NCBI GenBank assembly: GCA_018340375.1
Contig: JAFFJZ010000046.1
Location: 1,116,001 to 1,180,000 of the forward strand
DNA: 64,000 nt
DNA from: Gonatopus flavifemur
Lineage: Eukaryota > Arthropoda > Insecta > Hymenoptera > Dryinidae
Direction: 5' to 3'
Positions 10,650-22,091 of this stretch are shown here, one piece after another (within the stretch, counting starts at the first letter, position 1; the number at the start of each line of letters is the position of its first letter). A program made the position numbers and the translations under genes. A model generated the notes under the pieces. That model did no database searches. It had not been told where the DNA came from and saw only the letters and a list, made by a program, of their open reading frames with translations.

Positions 10650-12315
10650 AGTTTCTTCAAAACTTCTGTTTGATGTTTCTGTTGTACTCATGATTCGGTT
10701 CATCTCTCTTTAACATCCAGCAATAGTCAGCCATCATTCTAACGTCCCACCTTCCTTGATATCTGGTCTCCATAACCTTAAGGTCTTGATGAAATCTCTC
10801 CCTTGCTCTTCACTGACAGCACCAAGATTCTCGGGGAAAAGTCAATATGGGAATGCAAATAATGGAGTTTTATACTCATATTACAACCCAGGATTTTGAA
10901 ATTGTTAAGCATGCTGTTGACTATATTTTCATAATCAGGGCTTTTTCTGTTCCCTAAAAAATGTTGTACGACTTCCTTAAATGACTTCCAAGCGAGCTTC
11001 TCGGTTTTATTCATAGTTTTTTCAAAGTCGGGATCTTGCATCAATTTCCTTATGTCTGTACCAACAAAACGCCTTCTTTTATCTTCGCATCCGATAAATG
11101 CTTGAATTTATCACATAAATATTTGAAACAAAGACCATCTTTAGGCAATGCCTTTACGAATTGCTTCATAATGCCTAATTTGATATGAAGCGGAGGTAGC
11201 AGAATTTTGGAGCGGTCAACTAGTGTTTCGTGTACAACATTTTTACTTCCAGGGTTCAATGATGCTCTCTGTGGCCAATCTTTCTGGATCCAATGTCGTG
11301 CTCTATTCCTACTATCCCATTCACATAGAAAACAGGGGTATTTTGTATACCCTCCTTGTTGACCAAGCAACATAGTTAATATTTTGAGATCACCACATAT
11401 AGTCCAGTTATGATTGAGTAATTCATTTTTTGAGGACGAAATCCAAATTTTCATAACATTCTTTCAAATGAGTAGAATGTCCAATAGGCAAAGAAGCAAA
11501 TTTATTATCATTATGTAACAATACTACTTTGAGGCTCCGTTTCGAAGAATCTATAAAAAGTCTCCAATCATTTGGATTGTATTCTACATCAAACATTTTG
11601 AGTAGGCCAGGCACATCACAACAATACACTAAATTTTTTCTTGAGCAAAATACGGTAGAAAATCCTTCTCTCTATTTCTATACCAATAAAAGTTCGTTGT
11701 ACGATCCAGCATGTTTTTTTCTTTCAATCTGGAACCGAGTAATTCCGCAGCATCTTCCGGAAGATTAAGATCTCTTGTCAAATCATTCAATTCACTTTGA
11801 GAAAACAGTGGTGGTGTTTCGTTGCACTCGTAATATTCATCGTCAGGATCTGAAGTATTCATTATAGCCTCTTGAAATAAACTAGGATCAGATGAAAATG
11901 GTTGGGCAGGATGGCATAACTCTTTGCTATCAGGATCTTTATACGTAGGTAAAATCACAGAACGAATATCAGGATAACTTATCGCTGCTTTATTTTTAGA
12001 ATTAAATCCTTTTATGTTTGAACAGCAGAAGTAACAATCGTTGATATGATTTTGCGGTTCCATCCAAATCATTGGAGTCTGTAAACTAAAACAATGTTTT
12101 TCTCCTCTTGACCATTTCCGAAGTTCACGTACACATGTCGAACACACTTTATGAGGCGCCCATTGTTTGTCTTGGTTTTTTATGTTGATTTTGAAATAGC
12201 TATCGTATAGTTCTTCAATACATTTAGAAATTATTTGTTGCTGTCTCTTTATTACATAATTTCCACATATGTAGCAGAAGTTATCTGGAGCATTGATACA
12301 TTTTCGAGAAGCCAT
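10650..12315 (-). pseudogene. Unclassified transposon protein with N-terminal Cys pairs
   Basis: An intact 228-codon N-terminal frame (12315-11629) has CYICGNYVI and CSTCVRELRKW (a possible zinc-binding head). The next frames continue LIDSSKRSLKVVLLHND, HLKECYENLDFVL, then GGYTKYPCFLCEWDSRNRAR, LPPLHIKLGIMKQFVKAL, GCNMSIKLHYLHSHIDF and ERFHQDLKVMETRYQGRWDV (about 10790-10720), ending after MLKRDEPNHEYNRN. I recall this protein as a common uncharacterised insect repeat-encoded family. The conserved His/Asp/Cys blocks would suit a nuclease or transposase, but no catalytic triad is claimed. Three or more frameshifts break it. Confidence 0.6.
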
Positions 12316-12559
12316 TTGTGAAACTTTTTTTTAAATACACGAAATTCACAACAATTACTGGACACTCGATACTTGTACACGGAGGAAAAAATTAGAACAA
12401 CAATCAGTACATTCCGAGTGAATTAGTGGAATAATGTCTGAACATAGCAACGAACAATCTACGATCTCAGCAGTGCTGGCTCGAAGGATATTACCGCCCG
12501 GCGCGTGAATTTTGTAGGCGTCCGATTATAATAGTGTAGCATATTGCATAAATATATAT

Positions 12560-12690
12560 TTATGTGATATGCTATAAGCATTTTCTACCGTATTTCGCTC
12601 AAGAAAAAAATTTAACGTATCGTTGTGATGCGCCTGGCCTACTCAAGGTGTTTCATGTAGAATACAATCCAAAGTCAATCCCCTTCATTC
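12560..12690 (+). repeat. Inverted partial copy of the element's own coding region
   Basis: About 100 bp (CATTTTCTACCGTATTTCGC to GAATACAATCCAAA) is the reverse complement of coding sequence at about 11570-11670 of the same element, with scattered mismatches. It lies just inside the right terminal palindrome. Confidence 0.65.
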
Positions 12691-13300
12691 ATTCAACATT
12701 TTTCTGAAGCATTTTGGTGCGCTGAATCCGCATATGGCTCCAGAATTGCTATATCACGTCAGGTATTTGGGATATTCCGACCTAAAAATGTGGAAAACAC
12801 TGTTTCTTGGCATATTTGAGGTTCCGTAAAGTCGAAAGGTAATTTTTTTCACAAAACCAATAGATGCACCTCAAAGTATCAGTCATCCTCTTCCAAATGC
12901 CGTTGAGTTTGCTGAAATATCTTTTTTTTTCATTGAGATACGACAATTTTAAATTTGTGCGCTCATGTACTCAATAAATAGGTGGAGACACAATTTTCAA
13001 ACTGTCGTATCTCAATGAAAAAAAAAGGTATCTGAGCAAACTCAACGGCATTTGGAAGAGGAGGACTTATACTTTGAGGTGCATGTATTGGTTTTGAGAA
13101 AAAAAATTACCCTTCGACTTTACGTAACCCCAAATATGTCGAAAAACAGTGTTTTTCACATTTTTAGGTCGAAATATCTCAAAAACCTGACGTGATAGAG
13201 CAATTCTGCAGCCAGATTCGGATTCAGCGGATCAAAATGCTTCGGAAAAAGATATTATTGTTTGAGGGGGAAAAAAAAAGTCAAATTTCGCAGGCCTGTG

Positions 13301-13647
13301 TTATCTGATGGAATATCATTAATTCTGATCATTCAATATAGTTTAGTAGCAGACTCATTCAGTTTCCTATCATTCATGAATAAATTGTGAATCGGTCATA
13401 CCACGCATCAGATCGTTCTTTTTGGGTTAATAAAGCAGCTTGATTATCATTATTACAAACATCAATAATCACTTGCGGTTTTGCTTCCACTTGGTCATCC
13501 GATTCACCATTGTTCACTGTTACAGATTCTTCTTCTTGGAAATGTACATCTGCTAATTTGTCATCCAACAATGAATCATGTGATTCAGGTAAAATAATCT
13601 CCGAATACAAAGGATTATTCTCTTTTAGCCATCGTAGTGCGGCCCAT
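13301..13647 (-). pseudogene. Helitron polyprotein, segment before the Rep domain
   Basis: The frame begins with the ALRWLKENNPLYSEI motif that precedes the Helitron_like_N domain in animal Helitrons and continues through an acidic linker to DAWYDRFTIYS. It is bounded by the ACGTTC repeat on one side and by the TTA target site of the 9557-13300 element on the other. Stops near 13370 and 13340 show decay. Confidence 0.65.
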
Positions 13648-13927
13648 CCCATAGAGCACCGGGAGGTTTTCTGGACGTTCCGAAAACGTGATTGGTTACA
13701 CAGAGAACGTGCAAATAACGTCTCATGATGTTCTAAAAACGTCGCAAGTATGTCGCAGGAACATGCAAATGTCCCGTTTAGTTCTATTCATGTCTTCTTG
13801 CAATGTTCTTGGGACGTATTCAAGGAAAGGTTTCCACAACGTTCCGTGACGTTGCACATATGTTTTTGAAAGGTTTGTTTTCATGTAAGCACGTTCAGAA
13901 AACGCGGAAAGAACGTCCCGTAGTATA

Positions 13928-15249
13928 CGAGGTGTGTTCAAAAAGTAAGGTGACTTTGTATTTTTAAGAAAAAATATTTATTTATTTATCAATATTTATG
14001 TTGTCCCCTTCAAAGTAATCCCCCTCAGATACAATACACTTATGCCAACGATTTTTCCAATCCTCAAAGCACTTCTCATAAGCACTTTTCGGTATAGCCT
14101 TGAGCTCTTCCAGCGATGCAGTCTTTATCTCTTCAATCGTTGCAAATCTCCGTCCTTTCATAGGTCTCTTTAGTTTTGGGAACAAGAAAAAGTCACATGG
14201 GGCCAAATCCGGTGAATATGGTGGCTGAGGCATGATTGTGGTGTTGTTTTTGGCCAAAAAATCTCTCACAAGCAACGATGAGTGAGCAGGGGCATTATCG
14301 TGATGCAAAAGCCATGAATTATTTTTCCACAATTCTGGACGTTTTATTCGTATTGCTTCTCGCAAACGGCGCATAACTTCAAGATAATACTGTTTATTGA
14401 CTGTACGACCATATGGTAAGAACTCCTGATGCACCACGCCATGGTGATCGAAGAAAACAGTGAGCAAAACTTTGACATTTGATCGAACTTGGCGTGCTTT
14501 TTTCGGTCTTGGCTCATCTGGGGTCTTCCATTGGGACGATTGGACTTTGGTTTCGACATCATAACCACATACCCATGATTCGTCACCAGTTATGACCCTT
14601 TTGAGTAAATCTGGGTCATCGTTGACGTCATTCAACAGTTCTTGAGCGATGCTCATGCGACGGTTCTTTTGGTCAAAATTTAGCAATTTCGGAACAAACT
14701 TCGCTGACACACGTCTCATGCTCAAAACGTTAGAAAAAATTTCATGGCACGAGCCAAGCGATAAACCAACATCCTCAGCAACTTCTCTGATAATGATTCG
14801 ACGATTTTCCAAAACAATTTTCTTCACTGCTTGAACGTTTTCATCAGTTGTTGACGTGCTTGGGCGTCCAGAGCGAGGCTCGTCATTGGCATCTTCCCGG
14901 CCATCTTGGAAGAGTTTGTACCACTTGTAAACATTTTTTTTACTCAGAACAGTTTCACCGTATGCTACTGTCAACATTTTAAGTGTTTCGGAGCACTTTA
15001 TTCTATTTTTTACACAAAATTTAATGCAAATCCTTTGATCCATATTTTTCGATAGCAAGAAATCGCCGAGCACGCAAAACACCTATAACCTTTACGCCTC
15101 TCACAACCAAACAAAAAATGCTATACACTTGAAACTTGGTACAGATGTTCGGGAAGAGTGTGCCAACATAACAAAACAAAAAAATCGATAATCGGAAGTA
15201 CGTTGCCCGCGAAATTTGAAAAGTCACCTTACTTCTTGAACACACCTCG
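13928..15249 (-). mobile_element. mariner element B (structurally intact)
   Basis: Inverted ends CGAGGTGTGTTCAAAAAGTA and its inverse (TACTTCTTGAACACACCTCG) are flanked by TA (13926-13927, 15250-15251). Both ends are followed by the same AGGTGACTTT-type subterminal sequence. It carries one uninterrupted transposase frame. Confidence 0.9.
13982..15043 (-). CDS. mariner transposase B, D,D34D, apparently intact
   Basis: The 353-residue protein is taken from MDQRICIKFC (15043), because mariner proteins of this subgroup start there; an in-frame Met 13 codons upstream is probably not used. Order: N-terminal paired HTH region (residues about 1-110, including SKKNVYKWYKLFQDGRE and a GRPSTS hinge), then the catalytic domain. 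Asp154 lies in ITGDESW, Asp249 in HHDNAPAH and Asp284 in SPDLAPCDFFLF, with exactly 34 residues between the last two. The end (HKCIVSEGDYFEG...) is typical. The nuclear enzyme would bind its TIRs and cut and paste at TA. No stops or frameshifts, and both TIRs are present, so this is a recent insertion. Confidence 0.9.
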   Translation of the reverse strand: MDQRICIKFCVKNRIKCSETLKMLTVAYGETVLSKKNVYKWYKLFQDGREDANDEPRSGRPSTSTTDENVQAVKKIVLENRRIIIREVAEDVGLSLGSCHEIFSNVLSMRRVSAKFVPKLLNFDQKNRRMSIAQELLNDVNDDPDLLKRVITGDESWVCGYDVETKVQSSQWKTPDEPRPKKARQVRSNVKVLLTVFFDHHGVVHQEFLPYGRTVNKQYYLEVMRRLREAIRIKRPELWKNNSWLLHHDNAPAHSSLLVRDFLAKNNTTIMPQPPYSPDLAPCDFFLFPKLKRPMKGRRFATIEEIKTASLEELKAIPKSAYEKCFEDWKNRWHKCIVSEGDYFEGDNINIDK

Positions 15250-15396
15250 TATGAGAAGAACGTGCTCGGTACGTATTCATGTGCATCAAAAGCGAAGGTA
15301 CTCTGAACATCCGGGAAATATGTGCCTCAGGCACCAACAAACGCGGAAACAAGATTATGTTCATAGAACATCCAGATAACTTTCTGTGCTGTCTGG

Positions 15397-16064
15397 CATA
15401 CCTTTTGAACGTCAAATAATTTCTCCCAAATCATTTCTGATTCAGTTAGAATGCTACGCATTAGGATTCGGAATTCATGATTCAAATTTATAGGTTCAGT
15501 CGTGAGACAAATCTTTTTCAAAGTTTCTTGTGATGGCGAAGGAAGATGGAATGTTCAACCTTTGGATTTTGATACTATGCGTTTATGAGGCATATTCTTG
15601 TTCATAACTACCCATTTTTGTACTGTTTGAGACGCCTTCGCTCTTCGAATGAGAATTTTCCCATAGTCTTTAATTTCTGTCATTTGCGAAATCGAACTTA
15701 CACTAAGGTTATTCAGAATACAAGTTGTTTGAATAGAATTCGTGCGGATTTTGTTAAGACGATATTGACAGATGAGAAACATTTCATTGTCTTTGACCTC
15801 ACTCAAGTTCATTAATTGGCCCCAAACATTTCCGCTGTATGAATTCCCACCAACTTTCTTCTCCATTATGTTCCTCTGAAAACATAACTTCTCACATGGA
15901 ATACACGCAAAACGCGGAGTGTCCATAGACCTTTTCGATGAAGCTTTTAAAATTGAATGTTTTTCAGATATTATCTGTTCTCCAATTAGATCAATTTCCG
16001 CATTATTTTTTGTCAATGCTTCAGCTCCTTGTTGAAGTTCCATGTACCATTTGTATGGTAACAA
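15397..16064 (-). pseudogene. Helitron polyprotein, N-terminal region
   Basis: The frame from 16064 contains Cys pairs typical of the Helitron N-terminus (FACIPCEKLCF, then LICQYRLNK) followed by KILIRRAKASQTVQKWVV and MPHKRIVSKSKG. It continues after a shift as TTEPINLNHEFRILMRSI and IWEKLFDVQKV (15500-15400). The frame ends abruptly in the insertion at 15396; the next codons (WAALRWLKENNPLYSE) resume at about 13645, giving VWAALRWL across the junction. The start at 16064 is simply the first Met in the frame, so the true start may be further upstream. Confidence 0.65.
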
Positions 16065-17093
16065 ATTTTAATCCTGAAACAAAACAAATCCAGTCATCCT
16101 CTTCCTCCTTTCAACCCACATAGCACGCTGGTCCTGATATGCACGCATATTTCCTATTTATAAGAGGATTATTCTGTGAAAATTTCGTAATTTTTCACTC
16201 AGTCCCTTTTGAGTTATTTAGCTTCAGATTTTGCAGTTTTACGTTCAGTTGTCATGCTTGGTGGACTGCATGAAAAAAAAGGACGAACTTCTGAGATTTG
16301 ATGTTGCGACTGAAAGTAGTTCTACAAGGTAGAGGGTCTTTTAGCCGAAAATGTTTTCGGCCGAATTCTCTGCATTGGAGAATCACTAGTATTTCCTGGG
16401 AATGTGTAGTTACTTCTATCAAATCTGCCAATGAACAAATTTTCGGCCAAAAACATTTTCGGCGAAATGACCCCCTGCCTTCCACAAGATCTATCCACGG
16501 TAAGAATTACAGATCTGAGTCTTATTCCGTTCTACTGAAATTTTGAGGTCAAAAATGGAAATTTCCGTCAGATAAAGTGTAGTTTTTGGAGTCAATTTTG
16601 AACAATTTTTCACTGATCAGGAGAAAATTATTCCTACCAGAATTTCACTACGTTTCTTCCCGAATAAAATGGATTTTGAATGATTTTGATATCTTCGAAA
16701 CTTAGAAAGTTATGAGGTCTTTCGTGAAGCACCATTTTGATTGAAACATGCTCGCAAGGGCTTTGAAAAATGCGCGTAAACAAGAATACCAGAAGCTTAA
16801 AAATTTTTTAACCATCCATTTTGACTCTTAATATACTGGCAAATCAACTGACAATTCATGAAAAATTTAAAAAATATCGAGCAACTTTTTTTTTGTTTTC
16901 TGGACGATTCCACGTGGATTGACCCGAATGGTCTTCATCCCAAATAGGGAATCTCTAGTGAGTGACTAGGAATTAACCAATCAGCGAATTGCGGGATATA
17001 TCTCTTCGGGACATTGGATTTCCAGATAAAGAGCATTCGAAAAAATTGAACATTCGGGGCATTGAGATGCTACTTTCAGTCGCAATCAGCGGA
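16065..17093. repeat. Non-coding stretch with a possible TIR element (16304-17085)
   Basis: TTGCGACTGAAAGTAG at 16304-16319 is matched by its exact inverse at 17070-17085. Just inside is a local hairpin (GCCGAAAATGTTTTCGGCC near 16342 against a matching block near 16440). No TSD was found and no gene is visible, so mobility is only suggested. Confidence 0.4.
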
Positions 17094-17631
17094 CATAAAC
17101 TCAAATGAATAATCTTAAGAACGATATCCAGCGCCACCTGAGTTGAGTGCACTAACTGAATGGGAATCCCCTTTCATGTATGTAACACATTGAAATGTAT
17201 ATACTGACACATGCGTCAATAGGAATATATGTATGTGATATGTGCGCAGTTGCTGACATAACCTTTATTAATGTGAGTTCTCATTTTTCTCTTTCAATTA
17301 TTATTCATTCAGTTCATATACAGCTTTTACACATTGATTCATCTTATTTTTCAATCATATTTATAGGTGACTCATGGAATATAGACGTCTCTGAAGTAAG
17401 TAGTTCCATATTCAATCAACAAAAATAAGTATTATATCAATAATGAATAATCAATAATGAAATTATTATTGATTGAATATGAAACTACTTACTTCAGAGA
17501 CGTCTATATTCCATGAGTCACCTATAAATACGATTGAAAAATAAAATGAATCAATGCATAAAAGCTAGAAATGAACTGAATGAATAATGATTGAGAGAAT
17601 AACATAAGAACTCACATCAATATAGGTTATG
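17094..17631. mobile_element. Palindromic MITE, left arm and start of right arm (split by the LINE)
   Basis: The left arm starts CATAAACTCAAATGAATAAT and runs to about 17423. The right arm starts about 17468 and mirrors it. At 17631 the right arm is interrupted by the LINE; it resumes at 29729 and ends ATTATTCATTTGAGTTTATG at 29893. The restored element is about 700 bp. The central arms (17259-17423 against 17468-17631) are close to perfect, including AGACGTCTCTGAAGTAAGTA. Confidence 0.75.
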
Positions 17632-18244
17632 ATTATGATTATATATGGCTGAGGCCAGAAAAGGCCTATACGCCAATTTTCCGTCGTATTTAAATGGTTC
17701 TTTCCTCTTCCTTTGCCTTTTTATTATTTACTTCTATTTTTTATTATTTTATTTTCTTTTATGCTCTTGTCTTTTATACTCATTTCTAACTTCAGTCACA
17801 GGAGCCGATTGCTTGCTGGCATACGTGCAACAACTCATATCGAAGATGCTATGTAGAAAATTGAATAGCGATCTAGGCAAGACTGCCATCTATATTCTTT
17901 TGGCTCCAATATTTGAATTAGGATATGGCCTCTTGACTCCCAAATTACATTGAGGAGTTATTTCATGAACTTGAGGAACAATTCTTGTAGGTGTTTATTC
18001 AGGAGTTTCCTGATTTAGGCTTCGCAAGGACCCTGGTACTTCACATTTGAAAGCTACAATCGCTTGACTGAGAAGAACATCACGATTATACGTAGTTAGT
18101 ATATTCGTGATAAGATAACAAGAAAAGGGGAGGAATATAAATTCAAATTATTTATCAATAAAAATTTATCAATAGCATACCAAACATTCCGGTCATCAAA
18201 AAAGGAGAGGTCCACTATATTCAACTATTGACCACTATCAAAGG

Positions 18245-18872
18245 GTTACAGTTCAAGTAGGTCGTTAATGAGTTCACCTCTGCCTTTCTCATACGAAGGG
18301 CAGCCGAAGAAAACGTGATCTATACTTCGGACCTCAGCACCACAATGACAATTGGGTGAGGAGACAATGTTTTCCCGGAATGGATGTTCATTCAATTTAA
18401 CGTGTCCAGATCTAATTCACGAGATATTACTGATTCACTGTCTGTTAATTTTTTCCCTGTGAAACCAGGTTTTATCATATGAAGGGTCGACGGTCTAAAC
18501 CTGTTAACTGACATTTCAGAAATTTTACACGGCGAAGAAAAGTTGATCCAGATCTTTCAATTTTCATTTAAATGATCTGAAATTTGGAAGTATCATTCCC
18601 CCTTGTAACCCGAAGAAAAAACTTCTCATAGACTAGGAAAATATCAAAAATTGATGAAATGCCAACGTTTTTTCTTCGTCGTGTAAAATTTCTGGAATAT
18701 CAGTTAACAGGTTTAGACCGTCGACCCTTCATATTTGAAGGCAGTTTCAATGAATTCGAAATATTTTTTTCCTTTTGCTTCACAGATACTAAGCACTGAA
18801 GTTCTAGCTTCGTCTTTTGTGTTTTTATTGATGTATTCATAGGTATTTTTATAAAAATACTCAACCGTTCTG
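18245..18872 (-). pseudogene. I-clade LINE ORF2, C-terminal end with zinc knuckle
   Basis: Outside the MITE at 18481-18730 the frame reads EYFYKNTYEYINKNTKDEAR, FIETAFKYDKTWFHRE and SGHVKLNEHPFRENI, then PNCHCGAEVRSIDHVFFGCP and KGRGELINDLLEL-stop (stop about 18251). CxC...H...C is the C-terminal zinc knuckle of I-clade ORF2. The frame is continuous across the MITE if one ATAT is removed. Confidence 0.75.
18481..18730. mobile_element. 250-bp MITE, ATAT target site
   Basis: GAAGGGTCGACGGTCTAAAC and its inverse form TIRs that extend for about 50 bp, flanked by ATAT on both sides (18477-18480, 18731-18734). It interrupts LINE ORF2. There is no coding frame. Confidence 0.8.
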
Positions 18873-19124
18873 CACTGAAAAAAAAATTTATTCCAGTCAA
18901 ATAAATATTTATTTGTCCTGTACCAAAGAAATATTCATTAGAATTACCGAAATATTCTTTGGAACCAAAATAATTTATTGGAATCAAATGAACGATTAAA
19001 ACCATCCATTTAATTCAAATAAATCATTTTGGTTCCAAAGAATATTTTGTTAATTCTAATAAATATTTCTTTGGTACAGGACAAATAAATATTTATTTGA
19101 CTGGAATACATTTTCTTTTCAGTG
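18873..19124. mobile_element. 252-bp near-perfect palindromic MITE with CACTG ends
   Basis: The ends are CACTGAAAAAAAA... and ...TTTCTTTTCAGTG. The two halves mirror each other almost completely, including AAATAAATATTTATTTGTCC and CCAAAGAATATT. It interrupts LINE ORF2 after SLPDPT. The TSD may be TG, which is too short to be sure. Confidence 0.75.
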
Positions 19125-22089
19125 TGGGATCAGGCAGACTTGAAGCCTTCTTAGCAAATGTATCTGTCTTTTCATTGTCAATTATACCTATATGAGCAGG
19201 TATCCAAATAAATTTTACATTCAATTTATTACTTAGGCAGTTATATAAGTGATATTCTAAAGTATATATAATAGGATTATATTTCCCCTTAAGATCCGAG
19301 GAATTTAGAGAAATCAGAACACTTTAGGAGTCAGGACGAACAGAGTTTGTGAAAGTTTGTTCTTTTTTATATAACAAATTGCATTTATGATTGCCTGTGC
19401 TTCCGCCTCAAAGATAGAGCAAAGTCTATCTAGTTTGGACATTAAAGTGTGGTTTCGGTTTACATGGTGCATTGCACATCCTGTTGCTAAAGCAGATTCC
19501 TTGGAGCCATCAGTGAATATCAGATTGTAATTTGGGTATTTTTCTTTCGCTAAATTACTAAAGAATTTATTTGAGTCCCTTTGGGTTTTAATGGTTACAC
19601 CTGTGTTCAAATCAACTGCGATTTCCATGTGCCTGATGTGCTCTTTATACTGGAATTAAATTGGAATGTTGTGTCTTTTTATATCAGGAAACAATTCTTT
19701 CATTTTTATTCAGGAATTGCATGAGTTATCTTTTTTTTTATATGAACATATCTGGTATTAAGTAGTAGCTTAGAGTATTTTTCAAGATTGTTATTCAGGA
19801 TATGATCTGGTTGCGATAGAATTTTCACACAATATTTATTCATTAGGTTTTTCCTTCTCACAAATAGAGGATATTCGCCTGCAAGGTCAAGCAAAACGAT
19901 TGTTGGGGTAGTTTTCATCAATCACAATGCTAATCGTATCGAGGCAAATTGAATTCTATCTGGGACAGTAGCTTGTCCCTTGTTTAAATTCCCGAATGCT
20001 AGAGATCCCCAATCAAAATACGCTCGAATAAGGCCCTTGTGTCTTCCACTTTTATTTTTAACAAATATTTCAAAAACTTTCAAGCAAGATAGTGATTTAC
20101 TTCTGATACACTTGATGTGTGTATTCCAATTTGATTTGTGATTCAAATGAACTCCTGAGAACTTGACTTCGGATTTAGACTGTACTGGAGAATCATTGAT
20201 TCTGATAATGAGATCATTCGAGTCAATTATATAATTTAGTGAGGTCTTTTGTGAGAATAAGCAGAATTCATATCTGGAAGATGGAATCTTAATATCTAAT
20301 CTATTAAGATATTCATTCAAGGTTTTCAACCCAGAGTTTCAAATTTCATAGATCTTTTTAATATTAGTGTTGGAAAAATATATGATGATATCATCTGCAT
20401 AGCATAGAATATGAATGTCTCTAGGTATGAATTGATGTATGTCAGATATGTAAATATTGAATAATATTGGGCTGAGAATAGCACCTTGTGGCAAACCTTC
20501 CTGAATTGCTACCGCCTCAATGAATTGACCGTTAACGTACACTTTTATGTTCCTTCCTTTCATCAAGGAATATATTAAATGTGCCATCCTAAATGGTGAT
20601 TCTTTCCTTGTGAGAAGACTGAACAATTTAGCCGGGTTGACCAGATCGAAAGCACCCTCGAGATCTAGGAACACTGCCCCCGTGCTCTGTTTTTTTAAGA
20701 ATGCATAGTTAATTCTGGAGGTGAGAATATTTATATTGTCTATGCAGCTTTTTCGCTTTCTGAAACAGAACTGATAGTTCGGAAGTACATAGTTGGATTC
20801 AGCCCAGTATTCAAGTCTCGTATGAATCAATCTTTCAAAAATTTTCATAATACATAATGCGAGTGCGATTGGTCTATATCCCTTGTTATTTGGCTTTTCA
20901 ATGAGAATGACATCGTACACCTTCCAGTCTTGAGGTATTCCACCCTGGGTTGAGATTTGGTTGGGAAGTTTGAGTAAGATTTCCAATGCAATATGAGGGA
21001 GCCTAACTAGTATCTTATTTGAGATGAGATCTGGACCTGAGGCAGAATTTGTTTTGAGTATATCAATAGTTCCTTTCATTTCTTTCATAACAAAAGGCCT
21101 AGTAAGGTATTCAAGATTGTCCTGATTGTCCTGATTGTCATTCATTTCGTTGGAAATCTAATCCCTGTAATCAGTGTCAGATTTAGAAGCCTGTAGTTTG
21201 TCAATAGCTGAAGCAATCCTAATATTATTTTTAGGATCGAAGGTGGCATGTTTGATCGAAGTTTTTTTACTGTTGAATTTTTTGAAGTAATTCCAATATA
21301 ACGTTGGTTCCATATTGGGATTGAAAGAGTTGATAAATCCTACAAATTCCTCCTTTTTGTATTTTTTTAGAAGTTTACTGGAGGATTTTACCTCTTTTTT
21401 GTAATCTAGCAAATTTTCTCCGCTTGGGTTTTGAATGAACTTTTTATGTAGTAAAGATCTGTTCTTCATGATATCATAACATCCATCAGTCTACAATGGG
21501 GAGGATGAGATTTATAACTTCCTTCATGATTTTTAATTTCCCCACCAGATTGGATGATCGAATTTTCAATCATGAAGATGAATATTTTATAATCCGTCTC
21601 AATTGATTCGGTGAAGGAGAAGTTCTGTAAACTTTCCTGAAGTACCTTAGTGAACATGGGCCAATCAACTTTTGTACTAGTAAACAAAGGTCTCGTAGGA
21701 ATTCTAGATTGGGAATTTGAATTGATTTTGATGAGTATTGGGTAATGATCACTTCCTTTTGTGTCATTCATAACTTGCCAGGAAGATTTACAAGCAATAT
21801 CCGGTGACGCGAAGGTTGAGTCTATTGCCGTTCCAGCGTTAGTATTATCAAAAGGTATTGTGAGTTCATTATTATTTAAACAAATGAGTAACGTATCTTG
21901 TATCTCATTCTCGATACCCCTACCTTCATGATTATCTCCTTTCTCAACGGGATTCCACATTGAAGATCTAGCGTTAAAATCTCCTAATACAGGATTCTAA
22001 AGAATTAAAGTAATTGAAGAATTTGTTCCAGAAGTTGTTTTCCTCATATGGATTCGAGTGACTATGAGGTGGATTATAGATTGAGAATA
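19125..22089 (-). pseudogene. I-clade LINE ORF2: endonuclease C-terminus, RT, RNase H
   Basis: Seen in order: IYNPPHSHSNPY, VLGDFNARSSMW and KGSDHYPIL (endonuclease catalytic blocks, 22080-21720); a linker; RT with DWKVYDVILIEKPNNKGYRP, TGAVFLDLEGAFD, AIQEGLPQGAILSPILFNIY and CYADDIIIYF (20900-20370); a thumb region; RNase H with FTDGSKESAL, SIFEAEAQAI and, after a shift near 19320, IWIPAHIGIIDNEKTD. The YADD box and DGS/E/H motifs are intact, but at least four frameshifts or stops separate the segments. The 3' continuation lies at 18245-18872. Confidence 0.8.
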
Positions 22090-22091
22090 TA

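Larger units (their letters stand above)
9557..13300 (-). mobile_element. 3.74-kb TIR element starting CACAGGCCTGCGA, TTA target site
   Basis: CACAGGCCTGCGA at 9557 is matched by TCGCAGGCCTGTG at 13300. The similarity of the inverted ends extends for about 180 bp (shared GCGTAGAATCCGAATC-like and AGAATTG...CTATATCACGTCAGG blocks). TTA flanks both sides (9554-9556, 13301-13303), and the Helitron resumes across it. The subterminal block recurs near 9950-10130 and as a 12700-13265 palindrome with ~280-bp arms. A CAC start and 3-bp TSD fit the CMC (CACTA/Chapaev) group, but the encoded protein was not recognised as such, so the class is open. Confidence 0.75.
13648..15396. mobile_element. ACGTTC-rich palindromic-ended repeat carrying a mariner
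   Basis: The left end CCCATAGAGCACCGGGAGGT... and right end ...GTGCTGTCTGG form imperfect TIRs, with CAT on both sides (13645-13647, 15397-15399). Removing it restores Helitron VWAALRWL. The ~420-bp body is packed with variants of ACGTTC/GAACGT and ACGTCC. Related copies lie at 43470-45515 and 51785-52203, with a diverged one at about 43976-44675. A mariner (13928-15249) is nested inside. Confidence 0.65.
3935..16064 (-). mobile_element. Helitron with Rep-PIF1-USP polyprotein, split by three insertions
   Basis: Pieces of one Helitron protein occur in order on the minus strand: N-terminal region (16064-15397), pre-Rep segment (13647-13301), Helitron_like_N/Rep (9556-about 8000), PIF1 helicase (about 7990-6220) and a USP-like domain (about 6200-5779 and 4404-3935). 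The gaps are an ACGTTC-family repeat with a mariner, a 3.74-kb TIR element and another mariner. Removing the insertions leaves about 5.3 kb, which fits a Helitron Rep-helicase plus one extra domain. Numerous stops and frameshifts show it is inactive. The terminal hairpin and CTRR end were not located. Confidence 0.8.

Noticed and set aside
17645..17953. 102-codon ORF with hydrophobic stretch FLFLCLFIIYFYFLLFYFLL
   Set aside because: Antisense to the A-rich 3' UTR of the minus-strand I-clade LINE.
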